DNA of 64,000 bases from CAYPAV01 sp964408805 (GCA_964408805.1 CAYPAV010000006.1:62001-126000); one strand, 5' to 3'. Shown: positions 53,059 to 62,795, counted from the stretch's first letter. Notes: generated by a model not told the origin, from the sequence alone. Translations and numbers: made by a program.

Positions 53059-54671
53059 CGCGCCGCCGCGTTCATGCCCGCGATATAGCCCCACGTCAGA
53101 CAGGGGCCGAGCGTCGTCCCCGCGCCCACCCCCTTCGAGCCGAAGGAATTCGCCATCACGTTACCGGCCGCGTAGAGCCCGGCAATGGGCGACCCGTCCC
53201 GGTTCAAGACCTCGGCCTTCTCGTTAGTGCGGGGACCGCCCTTGGTACCAAGGAAGCTCGCCTTGAAGGGCATGGCATGAAAGGGCGGCTTCTCGATGGT
53301 TCCCAGGGTCGGGTTCGGTTTCTGCCTTGGGTCGCCGCCCCGGTTCCGATCCCAGATCGAGCAGCCCCGCCCGAAATCGTCGTCGACGCCAACCCTCGCA
53401 AAATCGCTGAACCGCGCCGCCGTCTCGACGAGGCCGACGGGATCGACCCCGATCGCCAACGCCAAATTCGTCAGGGTGTCGGCGCTGAAATGATTGTCCG
53501 GCACGGTCTTGCTCGGCAATGCATGGGGATACTTAGCGGCGAACTGGGCGTCATAGATCCGCCAGGCCGGCAGATGCGCCGGGGTCCCCGTCTCGGAATC
53601 CATCTCGGCGAAGGCCAGGCCGACATTCATTTGCTTCTCGTTGACGAAGCGCCGGCCGTGGCGATTCACGATCATCGAATGCGGCAGGAAGTAGTCTGCC
53701 GCCGGCTGGCCTTGCAGGCGTCCCTCATAGGTCACCGGCGTCGTCCCCATGATCAGGGCTTCTTCCATATGATCGAGCTGCGCCCCGGCCGCTTCCGCCA
53801 TGCGCTGGCCGTCGCCGGTATTGGTCGAGGGGCTGGCGGTCCATTCAACGGGGCCGGGGAAATGTTCCGCCATCATCTCCGGGTTCCATTCGAAACCGCC
53901 GCTGGCGAGAATGACACCTTTCTCGACATCGACCGCGACGGCCTCTCCCGCCCGCTCCAGTTCGATTCCGATCACGCGGCCTTCCGCCATCACCAGCCGC
54001 GTCGCCGAGGCCTCCGGCCAAACCGCAACACCCTTATCGAGGCAGCCTTTTAGGAGCCCAATCGTCAACGCGTTCCCGCGCGCGCGCATGCCGCGCAGTT
54101 TCCGCCAGAGGAGCCGGGGCAGGAAACGCGGCATCCATTTCTTCGGGTTCGAGAAGAAATGATTATCGAGCACCTCGCCGTAACTCAACTGAAGCGCCAC
54201 GGTCCCTTGTCGGACCTTGTCGCGCCACGGCCCGAGTATGCCGAGCGGCAGCGGTGCCGGTGAGACGTTCCGACCATACGCCATGCCGCCCGGCGCCTCG
54301 GCATAGGGGTCGGGATCGCGGTTGGGTTCAAAACGCGTCGGGCTATGGGCTTCGACAAATTTCAACATGTCGGGGGCATGGTCGACGAACGCGGCCCAGA
54401 GCGGCTCCTCCGTGTTGTGCCAGCCATCGGGGGATACGGCGCGGATGTAGTCGAGCACCGCTTCCCGGCTATCCGACAGACCCATCCCGGCCATGTAATG
54501 ATGCCTCGGCAGCCAGATGCAGCCGCCCGACATCGCCGTCGTGCCGCCGATCACGGGCGCCTTTTCCAGCACCAGCACGCTGGCACCATCCACGCGGGCG
54601 CGGAGTGCGGCACTCAAACCGGCGGCGCCGGAGCCGACCACCACGACATCGTAACTGCCTTGCTTACCCAT
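53055..54671 (-). CDS. FAD-dependent oxidoreductase (3-ketosteroid-delta1-dehydrogenase/fumarate reductase-like)
   Basis: 538 residues from ATG at 54671 (GGAGG upstream); an ATG 15 bases earlier is possible. VVVVGSGAAGLSAALRARVDG is the FAD dinucleotide motif, LEKAPVIGGTTAMSGGCIW the flavin-contact stretch, and GLYAAGNVMANSFGSKGVGAG near the C-terminus the second FAD segment. The overall pattern is KstD-like: oxidation of a ring ketone or reduction of a C=C bond. Convergent with the RraA gene (four-base overlap). Substrate may be a steroid or an aromatic-derived lactone; not proven. Confidence 0.9.
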   Translation of the reverse strand: MGKQGSYDVVVVGSGAAGLSAALRARVDGASVLVLEKAPVIGGTTAMSGGCIWLPRHHYMAGMGLSDSREAVLDYIRAVSPDGWHNTEEPLWAAFVDHAPDMLKFVEAHSPTRFEPNRDPDPYAEAPGGMAYGRNVSPAPLPLGILGPWRDKVRQGTVALQLSYGEVLDNHFFSNPKKWMPRFLPRLLWRKLRGMRARGNALTIGLLKGCLDKGVAVWPEASATRLVMAEGRVIGIELERAGEAVAVDVEKGVILASGGFEWNPEMMAEHFPGPVEWTASPSTNTGDGQRMAEAAGAQLDHMEEALIMGTTPVTYEGRLQGQPAADYFLPHSMIVNRHGRRFVNEKQMNVGLAFAEMDSETGTPAHLPAWRIYDAQFAAKYPHALPSKTVPDNHFSADTLTNLALAIGVDPVGLVETAARFSDFARVGVDDDFGRGCSIWDRNRGGDPRQKPNPTLGTIEKPPFHAMPFKASFLGTKGGPRTNEKAEVLNRDGSPIAGLYAAGNVMANSFGSKGVGAGTTLGPCLTWGYIAGMNAAAR

Positions 54672-54823
54672 GCCGGCCTCCGTCATTCGCGAACGTTCCT
54701 GACTAATATGTTCACGATCCCCGCCGTGGGGACTCCCCCTTGCCGTCATCCATTTTCCAAACAAGGTACATTCTAGATGGACCAGCCCAAACGAAGAGTC
54801 GGCAAAATAACAAGGCGAGGAAG

Positions 54824-55681
54824 ATGGCATCCTACAAGCATATCGAGGTGACACCGGTGGCGGGCGCCATGGGCGCGGATATCGGCGGGGTCGACGTCGC
54901 CGACCTCGACGACGAGACTTTCGGCGAAATTCACGACGCCTTCCTCACCCATCAAGCCCTCTTCTTCCGCGACCAGGAGATGACGCCCGAGCAACAGATC
55001 GCGCTCGCCCGTCGTTTCGGCGAGATCCACTATCATCCCTATATGAAGGGCCTCGACGACCATCCCGAGATCCTCGCCCTGGTGAAGGACGCCGACGATA
55101 CCTACACCTTCGGCGCGACCTGGCACACCGACCAGATGTTCAACCCGCAACCGGCCAAGGCGACCATGCTTTACGCCAAGGAAACGCCGAGTGCGGGCGG
55201 TGATACGATGTACGCGAATATGTACCTTGCCTACGACGCATTGTCCGAGGGCATGCAGGAGATGCTGAAGGACATCAAAACCTGGAACGTCGGCGACCGC
55301 TTCAAGCAAGCGAGCGGCGTCGGCCGGAAGGAACGCTACCAAGGCAATACCACGATGACGTCCCGCGTGCGCGACCCCGGCAATCTTCAAACCGAGACCG
55401 CCCATCCCCTGATCCGCACCCATCCGGAGACGAAGCGAAACGCGCTCTTCATCGGCAACCATACCCAATCGCTCGACGGGTTCGACGAGGCCGAGGCGGA
55501 ACCGCTGCTGACATTCCTCCGCAAGCATTCGGTGCGGCCCGAATTCACATGCCGCTTCCAATGGCAGCCCGGCTCGCTCGCGATCTGGGACAATCGCTGC
55601 GTCCAGCATCACGCGGTGGCGGATTACAACGAACGCCGCTGCATGCATCGCATCACCATCGCCGGCGACACGCCCTACTGA
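54824..55681 (+). CDS. TauD/TfdA-family alpha-ketoglutarate-dependent dioxygenase
   Basis: 285 residues from ATG at 54824 (GGCGAGGAAG upstream); in-frame codons before it belong to the promoter region. Fe ligands H and D in TWHTDQMFNPQPAK, the distal His in CVQHHAVADYN, and the 2-oxoglutarate Arg in CMHRITIAGD. Length and GGDTMYANMYLAYDAL resemble TauD/2,4-D dioxygenase. First gene of a plus-strand run with a ketopantoate reductase-like gene 30 bases later, an AhpD-like gene and an LLM gene. Confidence 0.92.
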   Translation: MASYKHIEVTPVAGAMGADIGGVDVADLDDETFGEIHDAFLTHQALFFRDQEMTPEQQIALARRFGEIHYHPYMKGLDDHPEILALVKDADDTYTFGATWHTDQMFNPQPAKATMLYAKETPSAGGDTMYANMYLAYDALSEGMQEMLKDIKTWNVGDRFKQASGVGRKERYQGNTTMTSRVRDPGNLQTETAHPLIRTHPETKRNALFIGNHTQSLDGFDEAEAEPLLTFLRKHSVRPEFTCRFQWQPGSLAIWDNRCVQHHAVADYNERRCMHRITIAGDTPY

Positions 55682-55711
55682 CGCCTCACCTCAAGCATCG
55701 GAAAAACGCCA

Positions 55712-56758
55712 ATGAAAATCGCGATTGTCGGCGCGGGCGCCTTGGGCGGCTATGTCGGCGGACACCTCTCGAAATTCGGCCGTGACGTGACCCTGATCGA
55801 TCCCTGGCCCGAACATGTCGAGGCCATGCGAAACGAGGGGCTGACGCTCGGCGGCTTGACCGAGCCCGAGAACTTCACGGTCAAGGTGAACGCCCTTCAC
55901 CTGACCGAATTGCAGCAGGTCGCGAAGTCGGCCCCCTTCGATGTCGCCTTCGTCTCCACGAAGTCCTACGACACGGTCTGGGCGACGACGATGATCCAGC
56001 AATATCTCGCACCCGATGCCTTCGTCGTCTCGCTCCAGAATAGCATCAACGAAGAGCGCATCGCCGGCGTCGTCGGCTGGGGCAAGACCGTCGGCTGCAT
56101 CGCCAGCACGATCGCGGTCGAGCTGTTTGCGCCGGGCAAGATCAATCGCAATGTCCAACTCGGCGGCGACCGCTACACGACCTTCCGTGTAGGCGAAGTG
56201 CACGGCAATACCACGCCCCGGGTCGAGAGGATCGCCGAAATGCTGAGAGAGGTCGATAGTGTGCGGGTCACCAACAACCTCTGGGGCGAGCGCTGGACCA
56301 AACTGGTAATCAATTCGATGCGGAACCCCGTCGCCGCCTCGACCGCACGAGGCGGCAACGCCAACGACCGCGATGAACTTACCCGCCGCCTCGCCATCCG
56401 GCTCGCGGGAGAATCGATCAAGGTCGGGCTCGCGCACGGCTATGAGTTGGAGAACGTCTACAAGATGGCGCCCGAGCAGGTCATGGCGGCGCGCTACGGC
56501 GACGAGGCCGCGATGACCGAATGCGAGGCGATCATGCTGGAGGGCACCAACTTCCGGAACGACGAACAGCGCCCCTCCATGGGCCAGGACATGATGAAGG
56601 GCCGGCGGACCGAGATCGACTACATCACCGGCCTCGTCGTCGAGAAAGCGCAAGAGCGCGGCATCGACGTGCCCTGCAACGATGCCATCCTGGAGGTCGT
56701 GAAACGGGTCGAACGCGGCGAGATCGAGGCCGGCCCGGAATTGGTGGCGCATATTTGA
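55712..56758 (+). CDS. Ketopantoate reductase-family oxidoreductase
   Basis: 348 residues. MKIAIVGAGALGGYVGG is the NADPH-binding Rossmann start; FVSTKSYDT carries the catalytic Lys, and the C-terminal helical part (WTKLVINSMRNPVAAST, NFRNDEQRPSMGQDMMKGRRTEID) fits ApbA_C. The family reduces 2-dehydropantoate, but many catabolic paralogues act on other 2-oxo-acids. A gene adjacent to TauD, AhpD-like and LLM genes suggests such a paralogue rather than coenzyme A synthesis. Name panE is avoided for that reason. Confidence 0.88.
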   Translation: MKIAIVGAGALGGYVGGHLSKFGRDVTLIDPWPEHVEAMRNEGLTLGGLTEPENFTVKVNALHLTELQQVAKSAPFDVAFVSTKSYDTVWATTMIQQYLAPDAFVVSLQNSINEERIAGVVGWGKTVGCIASTIAVELFAPGKINRNVQLGGDRYTTFRVGEVHGNTTPRVERIAEMLREVDSVRVTNNLWGERWTKLVINSMRNPVAASTARGGNANDRDELTRRLAIRLAGESIKVGLAHGYELENVYKMAPEQVMAARYGDEAAMTECEAIMLEGTNFRNDEQRPSMGQDMMKGRRTEIDYITGLVVEKAQERGIDVPCNDAILEVVKRVERGEIEAGPELVAHI

Positions 56759-56826
56759 GTGCGGGCGTTGCGGGGATCGCACGCCAAGACTACGGTCGAT
56801 TTTGAATTGAACGGAGGATCTTCACC

Positions 56827-57414
56827 ATGGCCCGTGTTCGCGCCCTCGCCGCCGGCGATCTGCCAGAAGAACACCGCGACGAGTTCGAGACCTTCGAGGC
56901 ACTCTACCAGCGGAACGCGAACCTGGTGCCCCACTACGCCCACTGCCCGGAGATCATGCGCTATATCTTCGGCATGGGGGCCGAGTTCCGGCGGCTCGAA
57001 ATCCTGCCGCCCCGCCTCGTTGAGATCATCGTCGTCACCGTCTCAAAGGTGAACGACTGCCCCTACTGCACCGCGCACCATTCGAACCGCGCGATCGAGC
57101 TCGGCCTCGCCGCCGAGACCATGGAGAACATCCTAGAACTCGAACCGCCGGGCCTGAACCCGACCGAGATCCTGGTCCGCGATTACGCCCGCCTGGTGAC
57201 CGAGCGACCCTGGGGCATTCGCGATGCCGTCTACGAGGCCCTCGCCGAAGCCTTCGGCGAACGCGAGATCGTCGCCATCACCATGCGCGCGACGCTGGCC
57301 GGCATGTTCAACAAGATCAACATGGCCCTCCAGATCGAAATGGAGGACGGGGTTCTGGACACCATGCTGGACGCCGGGATCGGATCGGCTCATTTGCCGA
57401 GTCCGGCGGCGTGA
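56827..57414 (+). CDS. Carboxymuconolactone decarboxylase / AhpD-family protein
   Basis: 195 residues, all helical. Contains NDCPYCTAHHSNRAIEL (CxxC-x2-H alkylhydroperoxidase motif) and LVRDYARLVTERP after it. The CxxCxxH motif suggests a disulfide-based peroxidase or a decarboxylase scaffold, as in AhpD. ATG at 56827 with GAACGGAGG upstream, 68 bases after the reductase gene. Probably protects or follows the oxygenases in this run. Confidence 0.88.
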   Translation: MARVRALAAGDLPEEHRDEFETFEALYQRNANLVPHYAHCPEIMRYIFGMGAEFRRLEILPPRLVEIIVVTVSKVNDCPYCTAHHSNRAIELGLAAETMENILELEPPGLNPTEILVRDYARLVTERPWGIRDAVYEALAEAFGEREIVAITMRATLAGMFNKINMALQIEMEDGVLDTMLDAGIGSAHLPSPAA

Positions 57415-57447
57415 GGCGCGATTGCGCAGATGGGATAGAGTGACGTC

Positions 57448-58446
57448 ATGGTGAAACTTTCCGTTCTCGACCTCGCCTATATCGGCGAAGGCTTCACGCC
57501 GGCCGACGCGCTGAACAATTCGCTCGACCTGGCACGGCACGCCGAGGCCGCCGGTTTCACGCGCTTCTGGCTGGCCGAACATCACAACCTTGCCGGCATC
57601 GCCAGCGCCGCCACCGCCGTCTGCATCTGCCACGTCGCCGGCGGCACCAAGACGATCCGCGTCGGCGCCGGCGGCGTCATGCTGCCGAACCATTCGCCGA
57701 TCGTGATCGCCGAACAGTACGGCACGCTGGCGACACTGTTCCCCGACCGCATCGATCTCGGCCTGGGCCGGGCGCCGGGCACCGACCAGCACACCTTGCG
57801 GGCGCTGCGGCGCGGCCCCGAATCGTCGGAATATTTCCCGCAGGACGTGGTCGAGCTGCAAACCCTGCTCGGTCCGCCGCAAGAGAACCAGACGATCCAC
57901 GCAATTCCCGGCGAGGATACGAATGTGCCGCTGTGGATTCTGGGCTCCAGCCTATACGGCGCCCAGCTCGCCGCCATGCTCGGCCTGCCCTATGCCTTCG
58001 CCTCGCACTTCGCGCCGCAGGCGCTGATGCAGGCGGTGACGATCTACCGCGAGAAATTCAAGCCGTCGGTGCATCTCGCCGAGCCCTATGTGATGGTCGG
58101 CTGCAACGCCATCGTCGCCGACACCGAGGACGAGGCAAAGCGGCTGTTCACCACGCCGCAACAGCAGTTTGCCCGCAGGATGCGCGGTGGCCGCGGCCAG
58201 CTGCCGCCGCCGATTGACGACATCGAGACCTTCTGGTCGCCGATGGAGAAGGCACAGGCGCCGTCGATGCTGGGCTGCTCGTTCCACGGCTCGACGGCCA
58301 CGATCGAGGCCGAACTGGCCCCGCTGATCGAGGCCACCGCCGCCGACGAACTCATCGTCGCGGCGGCGATTTGGGACCATTCGGCACGCGTGCGCTCCTT
58401 CGAACTGCTCGCCGAGGCGATGGGGATCGTGGGCGAACGGGAATAA
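57448..58446 (+). CDS. LLM flavin-dependent oxidoreductase, MsnO8-like
   Basis: 332 residues. SVLDLAYIGEG, FWLAEHHNLAGIASAATAV and GAGGVMLPNHSPIVIAEQYGTLATLFPDRIDLGLGRAPGTDQ are the characteristic segments of the MsnO8 subgroup of luciferase-like oxidoreductases. Two-component monooxygenase or reductase with FMN. ATG at 57448, 33 bases after the AhpD-like gene. Third LLM enzyme in the window. Codon use here is still like the upstream genes; the next gene is less GC-rich. Confidence 0.9.
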   Translation: MVKLSVLDLAYIGEGFTPADALNNSLDLARHAEAAGFTRFWLAEHHNLAGIASAATAVCICHVAGGTKTIRVGAGGVMLPNHSPIVIAEQYGTLATLFPDRIDLGLGRAPGTDQHTLRALRRGPESSEYFPQDVVELQTLLGPPQENQTIHAIPGEDTNVPLWILGSSLYGAQLAAMLGLPYAFASHFAPQALMQAVTIYREKFKPSVHLAEPYVMVGCNAIVADTEDEAKRLFTTPQQQFARRMRGGRGQLPPPIDDIETFWSPMEKAQAPSMLGCSFHGSTATIEAELAPLIEATAADELIVAAAIWDHSARVRSFELLAEAMGIVGERE

Positions 58447-58532
58447 GTGGGGGTGTTCCCTCGATCTCTTGTCGGGAATCCGGACGGTTCGATGGATCGG
58501 TTAACCTGGGGGGGGAGGCAAATTATTGGTGT

Positions 58533-58601
58533 GGCGTCCATACAATTCTGCGGCCCTACAATTCTTCCGTCCCCATAATTCTTCTGGCGTCCCCGTAATT
58601 C
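58533..58601 (+). repeat. Four degenerate copies of a TCCCCGTAATTC-like unit
   Basis: Copies start at 58533 (GGCGTCCATACAATTC), 58550 (GCGGCCCTACAATTC), 58567 (CCGTCCCCATAATTC) and 58586 (GGCGTCCCCGTAATTC), spaced 17, 17 and 19 bases. An inverted copy (CCGTGTCCCCGTATATC read on the minus strand) lies at 59586-59602, after the next gene. Motifs of this type often flank RAYT/IS200-like elements, but no transposase is here. The rest of the 289-base gap 58447-58735 holds no other feature. Confidence 0.55.
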
Positions 58602-58735
58602 GCCGCTATGTAGTTGCCAAGTTACATCGTTGTCTTCCGTTGATCCCAATCAACGCGCAAGAGCGCATTTCATGCTCGTCTCATTTTCGATATGCGAACT
58701 CGTTGCTTTGCTGAAATTTCATAGAGAGGAACTCG

Positions 58736-59521
58736 ATGCGCATTCCAGTCGGTGTTCTCGCGTTAGGGGTCGTGCTTTTATTCGCTGTTACGAGGTCTGG
58801 GCACGCAGAGCAAAGGTGGATTGACCTTCCGGTTTCCACCGGCGGAAATGTAAAGGCCTTGCTGGGCATCCCTGATCAGGTTTCGAAAGCGCCCGGCGTC
58901 GTTTACAGCCACGGTACTTTCGTAAGGCGCTTGGGATATGAGTCTGCAAAGAGCCGGGGATACGACATCGCGGACTATGTGGCGGCGCTCAACGATGCAG
59001 GCTATGTCGCGCTGGCGCCGGTCCGCCACGAAGGAATCTTGCCCGACCCGGACGACCCTCGACCGGGTGAAGTGGGTGATGAGTCCACATCGAGCATTCA
59101 GGCCGGCATCGAGCAGGGGATCGCCTCCGTCCAGGCGGCTGTCGCCTACCTCAGGGATCACGCTACGGCGAGCGGCAAGATCGGCGTCCTCGGGTTTTCA
59201 GAAGGCGGATTGGTGACGATTTGGTCTTTGCTGGCTGGACTGGATGCCGACGCAGCCGTTTTGATGTCACCCGCTACATTCAAAAAAGCACGGCGCCTCA
59301 ACATGAAGAACGCGCTGCAATCCGAAAAATACGGGGACATCAGGTCGCCGGTCTTGATCACGTTGGGCGAGGACGACAATGACCCCATCCTGCGAGTCGT
59401 AAAAGGCCGCCTGATCCCTATCATGCAACAAGCAGGGATATCCCTCGAAGCCGAACTGGACTACCCCGGAGACCACAGTTGGTTTTGGCGCGTACGATCC
59501 CAACATTTCGGCGACGTGTAG
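58736..59521 (+). CDS. Secreted alpha/beta hydrolase (dienelactone hydrolase-like)
   Basis: 261 residues. Signal peptide MRIPVGVLALGVVLLFAVTRSGHA, cleavage likely after A24. Nucleophile elbow IGVLGFSEGGLVTI (Ser in GFSEGG), Asp in LGEDDNDPI, His in YPGDHSWFW, so a full triad. Family: dienelactone hydrolase/prolyl oligopeptidase-like. Base composition is visibly less GC-rich than the neighbours. Degenerate repeats lie on both sides in opposite orientation, suggesting transfer. Substrate unknown. Confidence 0.85.
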   Translation: MRIPVGVLALGVVLLFAVTRSGHAEQRWIDLPVSTGGNVKALLGIPDQVSKAPGVVYSHGTFVRRLGYESAKSRGYDIADYVAALNDAGYVALAPVRHEGILPDPDDPRPGEVGDESTSSIQAGIEQGIASVQAAVAYLRDHATASGKIGVLGFSEGGLVTIWSLLAGLDADAAVLMSPATFKKARRLNMKNALQSEKYGDIRSPVLITLGEDDNDPILRVVKGRLIPIMQQAGISLEAELDYPGDHSWFWRVRSQHFGDV

Positions 59522-59585
59522 AAATTTCTCGACAAGCACCTCAAATGACATGTGAGGAGCGGTTCTCAGTTCTCATCCAAGATAA

Positions 59586-59602
59586 GATATACGGGGACAC
59601 GG
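59586..59602 (-). repeat. Inverted copy of the TCCCCGTAATTC-like unit
   Basis: Read on the minus strand it is CCGTGTCCCCGTATATC, close to the fourth copy before the gene (GGCGTCCCCGTAATTC). Together they bracket the hydrolase gene. The remaining gap 59522-59692 holds nothing else recognised. Confidence 0.45.
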
Positions 59603-59692
59603 TGTAATAGCGTTATGTGGTCACTCTCCGGGTTTAGAGTACGAGGCCTGAAATAACCCTCAAATCTGTTTCCCATTCAAAACCGGTTCAGG

Positions 59693-61639
59693 TTAGGCCA
59701 TGCAAACGTCGTAGCGCGCCGCGGCGATGTCGCGGCAAAGGTCGATGTCTTCAGCCAGCACGTAGCCTTGATCGACGAGGGCCTCCGCCGCCTGCCGCAC
59801 CCGGGCCAGATAGTCGTCGCGATCCTTATAGCGCTCGGCGATCGACGGCCGGGGATCGCCTGCCGCTTGGCGCGCCGCTGCATCCTTGGCGAAGGGCACG
59901 GACGAGCCGATATATTCCAGCAGCTGCCCGGCACCCCCGGTATCCTCATGACGGGGGTTGAAGCCGGTATGGCTGGCCACCGGCACTGAAATATCCGGCA
60001 TGGCGACGCCGGCGGCTTCGTTACCATCGTCGTTCACTGCCGAAACCCAATCCGGGTAGGGCTCCGCCCCGATCCTGGCCGGCATGGCACCGATGCCGCG
60101 CTCGGAATCGGGGCCCAGATCCAACGGGTAGACCCAGGTCATGGCCTCCCTATCGGGCAATGCCAGGCCCGGTATCGCCGACAGTACCTGCGTGGCCTCC
60201 GCCCTGGTTTGCCGTGAACCGGCCGCGGCCGTGGGATAGGCGCTCTCGGGCGGCCTCGCATCGTCACGCAGCCAGGCCAACAGATTGGTAAGGGCGGCCC
60301 GGTACAGCGGCCGATAGTCGATCATGTTGATGTTGTTCCGGCCATGGCTGCCGAATATGGTGCGTCCGGCCAGACTGGCCGCGCCGACGCCGTGTTGCGT
60401 GGAAGCAAACAGATAGCGCCGGACATGGTCGGGCAGCACGGCATCGCCGCCCGTGGCGACATCGCCATGGCTCAACCCGGCGTCGCCGCGCCAATATTCC
60501 GATGACGTATCCGTATAGAAGATCTGCGGCATGCCGTCCTTGGCGCCTTGTCGGTCGAGCAGGCCGCCGCTCCCGCCGCTGGCGGGATCGGTCTGTGGCA
60601 AATCGGCAAAGGGAAACAGGTGCCCGAAAGACGGTGTCGGCTGCACTGATGGTTGGCCATAACGATGATTGAACTCGCCACGTCGGCCGCCGGCAATATG
60701 GGCCAGCACGCCGTCGAATACCTGCCGACCGGCCTGATCCTGGTTCAGGCCTAGATAGAGATAAGTGCGCAGAAATCGGCCGCACTGCGACTGGCCCTCG
60801 GCAATCGCCAGATCGATGTTGCCGGCCGTCGGTGCCGCGGCATCGTAACGCAGAAAACTGGCCAGATCCCGCGTCGCCAGCAAACCGGCACCCACAACCG
60901 GGCAATCGCGGGGCGTATACAGCAGATCGTAAATCCGCCCGGCCGCGAAACCGCCTTGCAGTTGGACGTGCCCCGCATCATCGAAACGCCAATCACCGCG
61001 AGGGATCTCTATTGGATCTCCATATGGGCCATCTCTGCGCAGCAATCGTGCCCCTGCTTCGTTCGGATCGATCGGATGGACTGGCGCATGGCGGCCCAGG
61101 TCGCCCACGTGCTGATCCGTCAAAGGCAAGCCGGCGCTGTCCTTGTCGACTTGCAGGCGCAACTGCATCTGGCTCGCCGGTGTTCGTGCGGGCACCGGCA
61201 CCTGGGGCGGGTTCAGACCAACGCGCAGACGCTCCGGCGATTGCGGCACGTCCCATTGCCAGCCGGCCCAGGCCACGGTCCAGCCGTACCGGAACAAGAA
61301 TCCGTCACCGGCTGGCACGTCGGCGGTATCCTCTGTCCCCATGGCCGTCAGATTGAAGCGGGAGATATTGCGTTTGCCGCGGTTCGGGACCTGTGACAAC
61401 AGCGCCCGATTGCCGCCGCCAATCGGCCGCAGGATGGTGACATCGCCGCTGAAATTTACGAGGCCGTCGCGATCCCGTTCCGCCAAAGACAGATCCACCA
61501 CGCCCGCATTCGCCGCGTGCGCGGGATCGACCGCGTAAAGGGCGGTGGCCTCGATCCGCTCATAGGCGCCGACGTCACCGAAGGTGCGGCCGTCTTCATA
61601 GGGCTCACGACTGATGATTTCCAAACGGCTCACTGGCAT
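59693..61639 (-). CDS. Alpha/beta hydrolase domain protein (Abhydrolase_10 type)
   Basis: 648 residues, no signal peptide. LAIAEGQSQCGRFLRTYLYLG contains a nucleophile-type G-x-S-x-G (GQSQCG) and NINMIDYRPLYRAAL and SSVPFAKDA are typical of this large hydrolase family of unknown substrate, often secreted or cytoplasmic in terpenoid and steroid catabolism. Starts MPVSRLEIISREPYEDGR with ATG at 61639. Convergent with the secreted hydrolase gene. Role unknown; an esterase or lactonase fits the fold. Confidence 0.8.
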   Translation of the reverse strand: MPVSRLEIISREPYEDGRTFGDVGAYERIEATALYAVDPAHAANAGVVDLSLAERDRDGLVNFSGDVTILRPIGGGNRALLSQVPNRGKRNISRFNLTAMGTEDTADVPAGDGFLFRYGWTVAWAGWQWDVPQSPERLRVGLNPPQVPVPARTPASQMQLRLQVDKDSAGLPLTDQHVGDLGRHAPVHPIDPNEAGARLLRRDGPYGDPIEIPRGDWRFDDAGHVQLQGGFAAGRIYDLLYTPRDCPVVGAGLLATRDLASFLRYDAAAPTAGNIDLAIAEGQSQCGRFLRTYLYLGLNQDQAGRQVFDGVLAHIAGGRRGEFNHRYGQPSVQPTPSFGHLFPFADLPQTDPASGGSGGLLDRQGAKDGMPQIFYTDTSSEYWRGDAGLSHGDVATGGDAVLPDHVRRYLFASTQHGVGAASLAGRTIFGSHGRNNINMIDYRPLYRAALTNLLAWLRDDARPPESAYPTAAAGSRQTRAEATQVLSAIPGLALPDREAMTWVYPLDLGPDSERGIGAMPARIGAEPYPDWVSAVNDDGNEAAGVAMPDISVPVASHTGFNPRHEDTGGAGQLLEYIGSSVPFAKDAAARQAAGDPRPSIAERYKDRDDYLARVRQAAEALVDQGYVLAEDIDLCRDIAAARYDVCMA

Positions 61640-61988
61640 GGGATCAACTTCCGAATCCGTTCTAGGCCGTAGTCACCGACAGAGTGCCGCCGGCCCACAG
61701 CGGAAGACAGGTCATCTTCACGACCGCCCCATCTGAGGTGCGGCTATACTAGGGGCTTCGACGAATGGAGGCTAATCGGTAAGAATTCTCCGTCTAACCG
61801 GTCGAGAGAAGAATGCGCGTATGTCGGCTCGCGGTTAGTTTTCCCCGAAATCGGCGCAACAAATTTATCTCTGGAGTCGGAGGTAAAGCGGTCGTCAGTT
61901 CAAATTACGGCTGGATTGAGGTGGCGATGACGGCGGGGCTGTACTACGACTTGCGTCAAATCGGACGTCATCCAGGGAGCTTCATATT
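61640..61988. other. 349-base gap without a recognised gene
   Basis: Between the divergent large hydrolase and dehydrogenase genes. Contains a TATACT hexamer at 61745-61750 that could be a -10 element, but no clear -35 was found, nor any terminator or small gene with a ribosome site. Some open frames are present but none has a plausible start. Confidence 0.5.
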
Positions 61989-62795
61989 ATGCCCAGTCGA
62001 AAAATCGGGTTCATCGGCCTTGGGGACATGGGGCGCCCGATGGCATCCCGGTTGCTCACGCATGGTTGGTCGGTGACGAGCTGCGTCAATAAGAGTCGCG
62101 ATGCGATGGATGCTCTTGCGGCGCTGGGAATTTCGGAAGTCGATAGGCCCGCCGATGTCGGCGCCGCCGCCGATATCGTCATCACCATGGTGCGCGATAC
62201 CCGCCAGTCGCAACAGGTGATCTTTGGGTCCAGCGGCGCGCTCGCGGGGATGAGACGGGGTGCGAGCCTGATCATCATGAGCACGCTCAGCCCCGGCGAC
62301 TGCCGCGAAATCGCCTCCAAGGCGGCGGAGCACGGTGTTTCCGTTCTGGATTCTCCCGTGAGCGGCCTGCCGCAAAGAGCCGAACAAGGAACCTTGGCGC
62401 TTATGGTGGGGGGAGAAACGGCGGTCTTGGAACAGTGCCGCGAGGTGCTGGAGGTCTTGGGGACGATCTTCCACTGCGGCGGGGTCGGCACGGGTAGTGT
62501 GGCGAAACTCGCGAATAATGCCGTCTTGATGGGCACCTTGACGCTACTGCTCGAGGCGCGCGCCTTGGCCCGCACCTATGACATGCCGCCTGAAAAACTC
62601 ATGGAGATCTTCGCCAATTCGACCGCCAGCAGTTTCCCGGTTCAGAATTGGGAGGCGTTCGAAGCGAATTGGGACAATTATGTCGCGCTCCTGATCAAGG
62701 ATATGGGGCTTTGCCTTGAGGCCGCGGGCGCCAAAGATGTCGGTATGCCCTTGATCAATGCCGCCGATCGGCATCGGCCCGATCAAGCTAGATAA
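61989..62795 (+). CDS. 3-hydroxyisobutyrate dehydrogenase-like NAD(P) oxidoreductase, shortened C-terminus
   Basis: 268 residues. IGFIGLGDMGRPMASRLL (GxGxMGxxMA) binds NAD(P), VLDSPVSGLPQRAEQG is the substrate site, and GTGSVAKLANNAVLMG with its catalytic Lys is intact. Family members run to about 290-300 residues; here the last helix ends abruptly in INAADRHRPDQAR just before the convergent guanylyltransferase gene. The shortened tail may be real or a junction effect. Substrate: a beta-hydroxyacid or tartronate-like compound. Confidence 0.85.
   Translation: MPSRKIGFIGLGDMGRPMASRLLTHGWSVTSCVNKSRDAMDALAALGISEVDRPADVGAAADIVITMVRDTRQSQQVIFGSSGALAGMRRGASLIIMSTLSPGDCREIASKAAEHGVSVLDSPVSGLPQRAEQGTLALMVGGETAVLEQCREVLEVLGTIFHCGGVGTGSVAKLANNAVLMGTLTLLLEARALARTYDMPPEKLMEIFANSTASSFPVQNWEAFEANWDNYVALLIKDMGLCLEAAGAKDVGMPLINAADRHRPDQAR

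Noticed and set aside
58507..58515. G-run near the end of the LLM gene downstream region
   Set aside because: A short homopolymer in non-coding sequence; no evidence of slippage or regulation.
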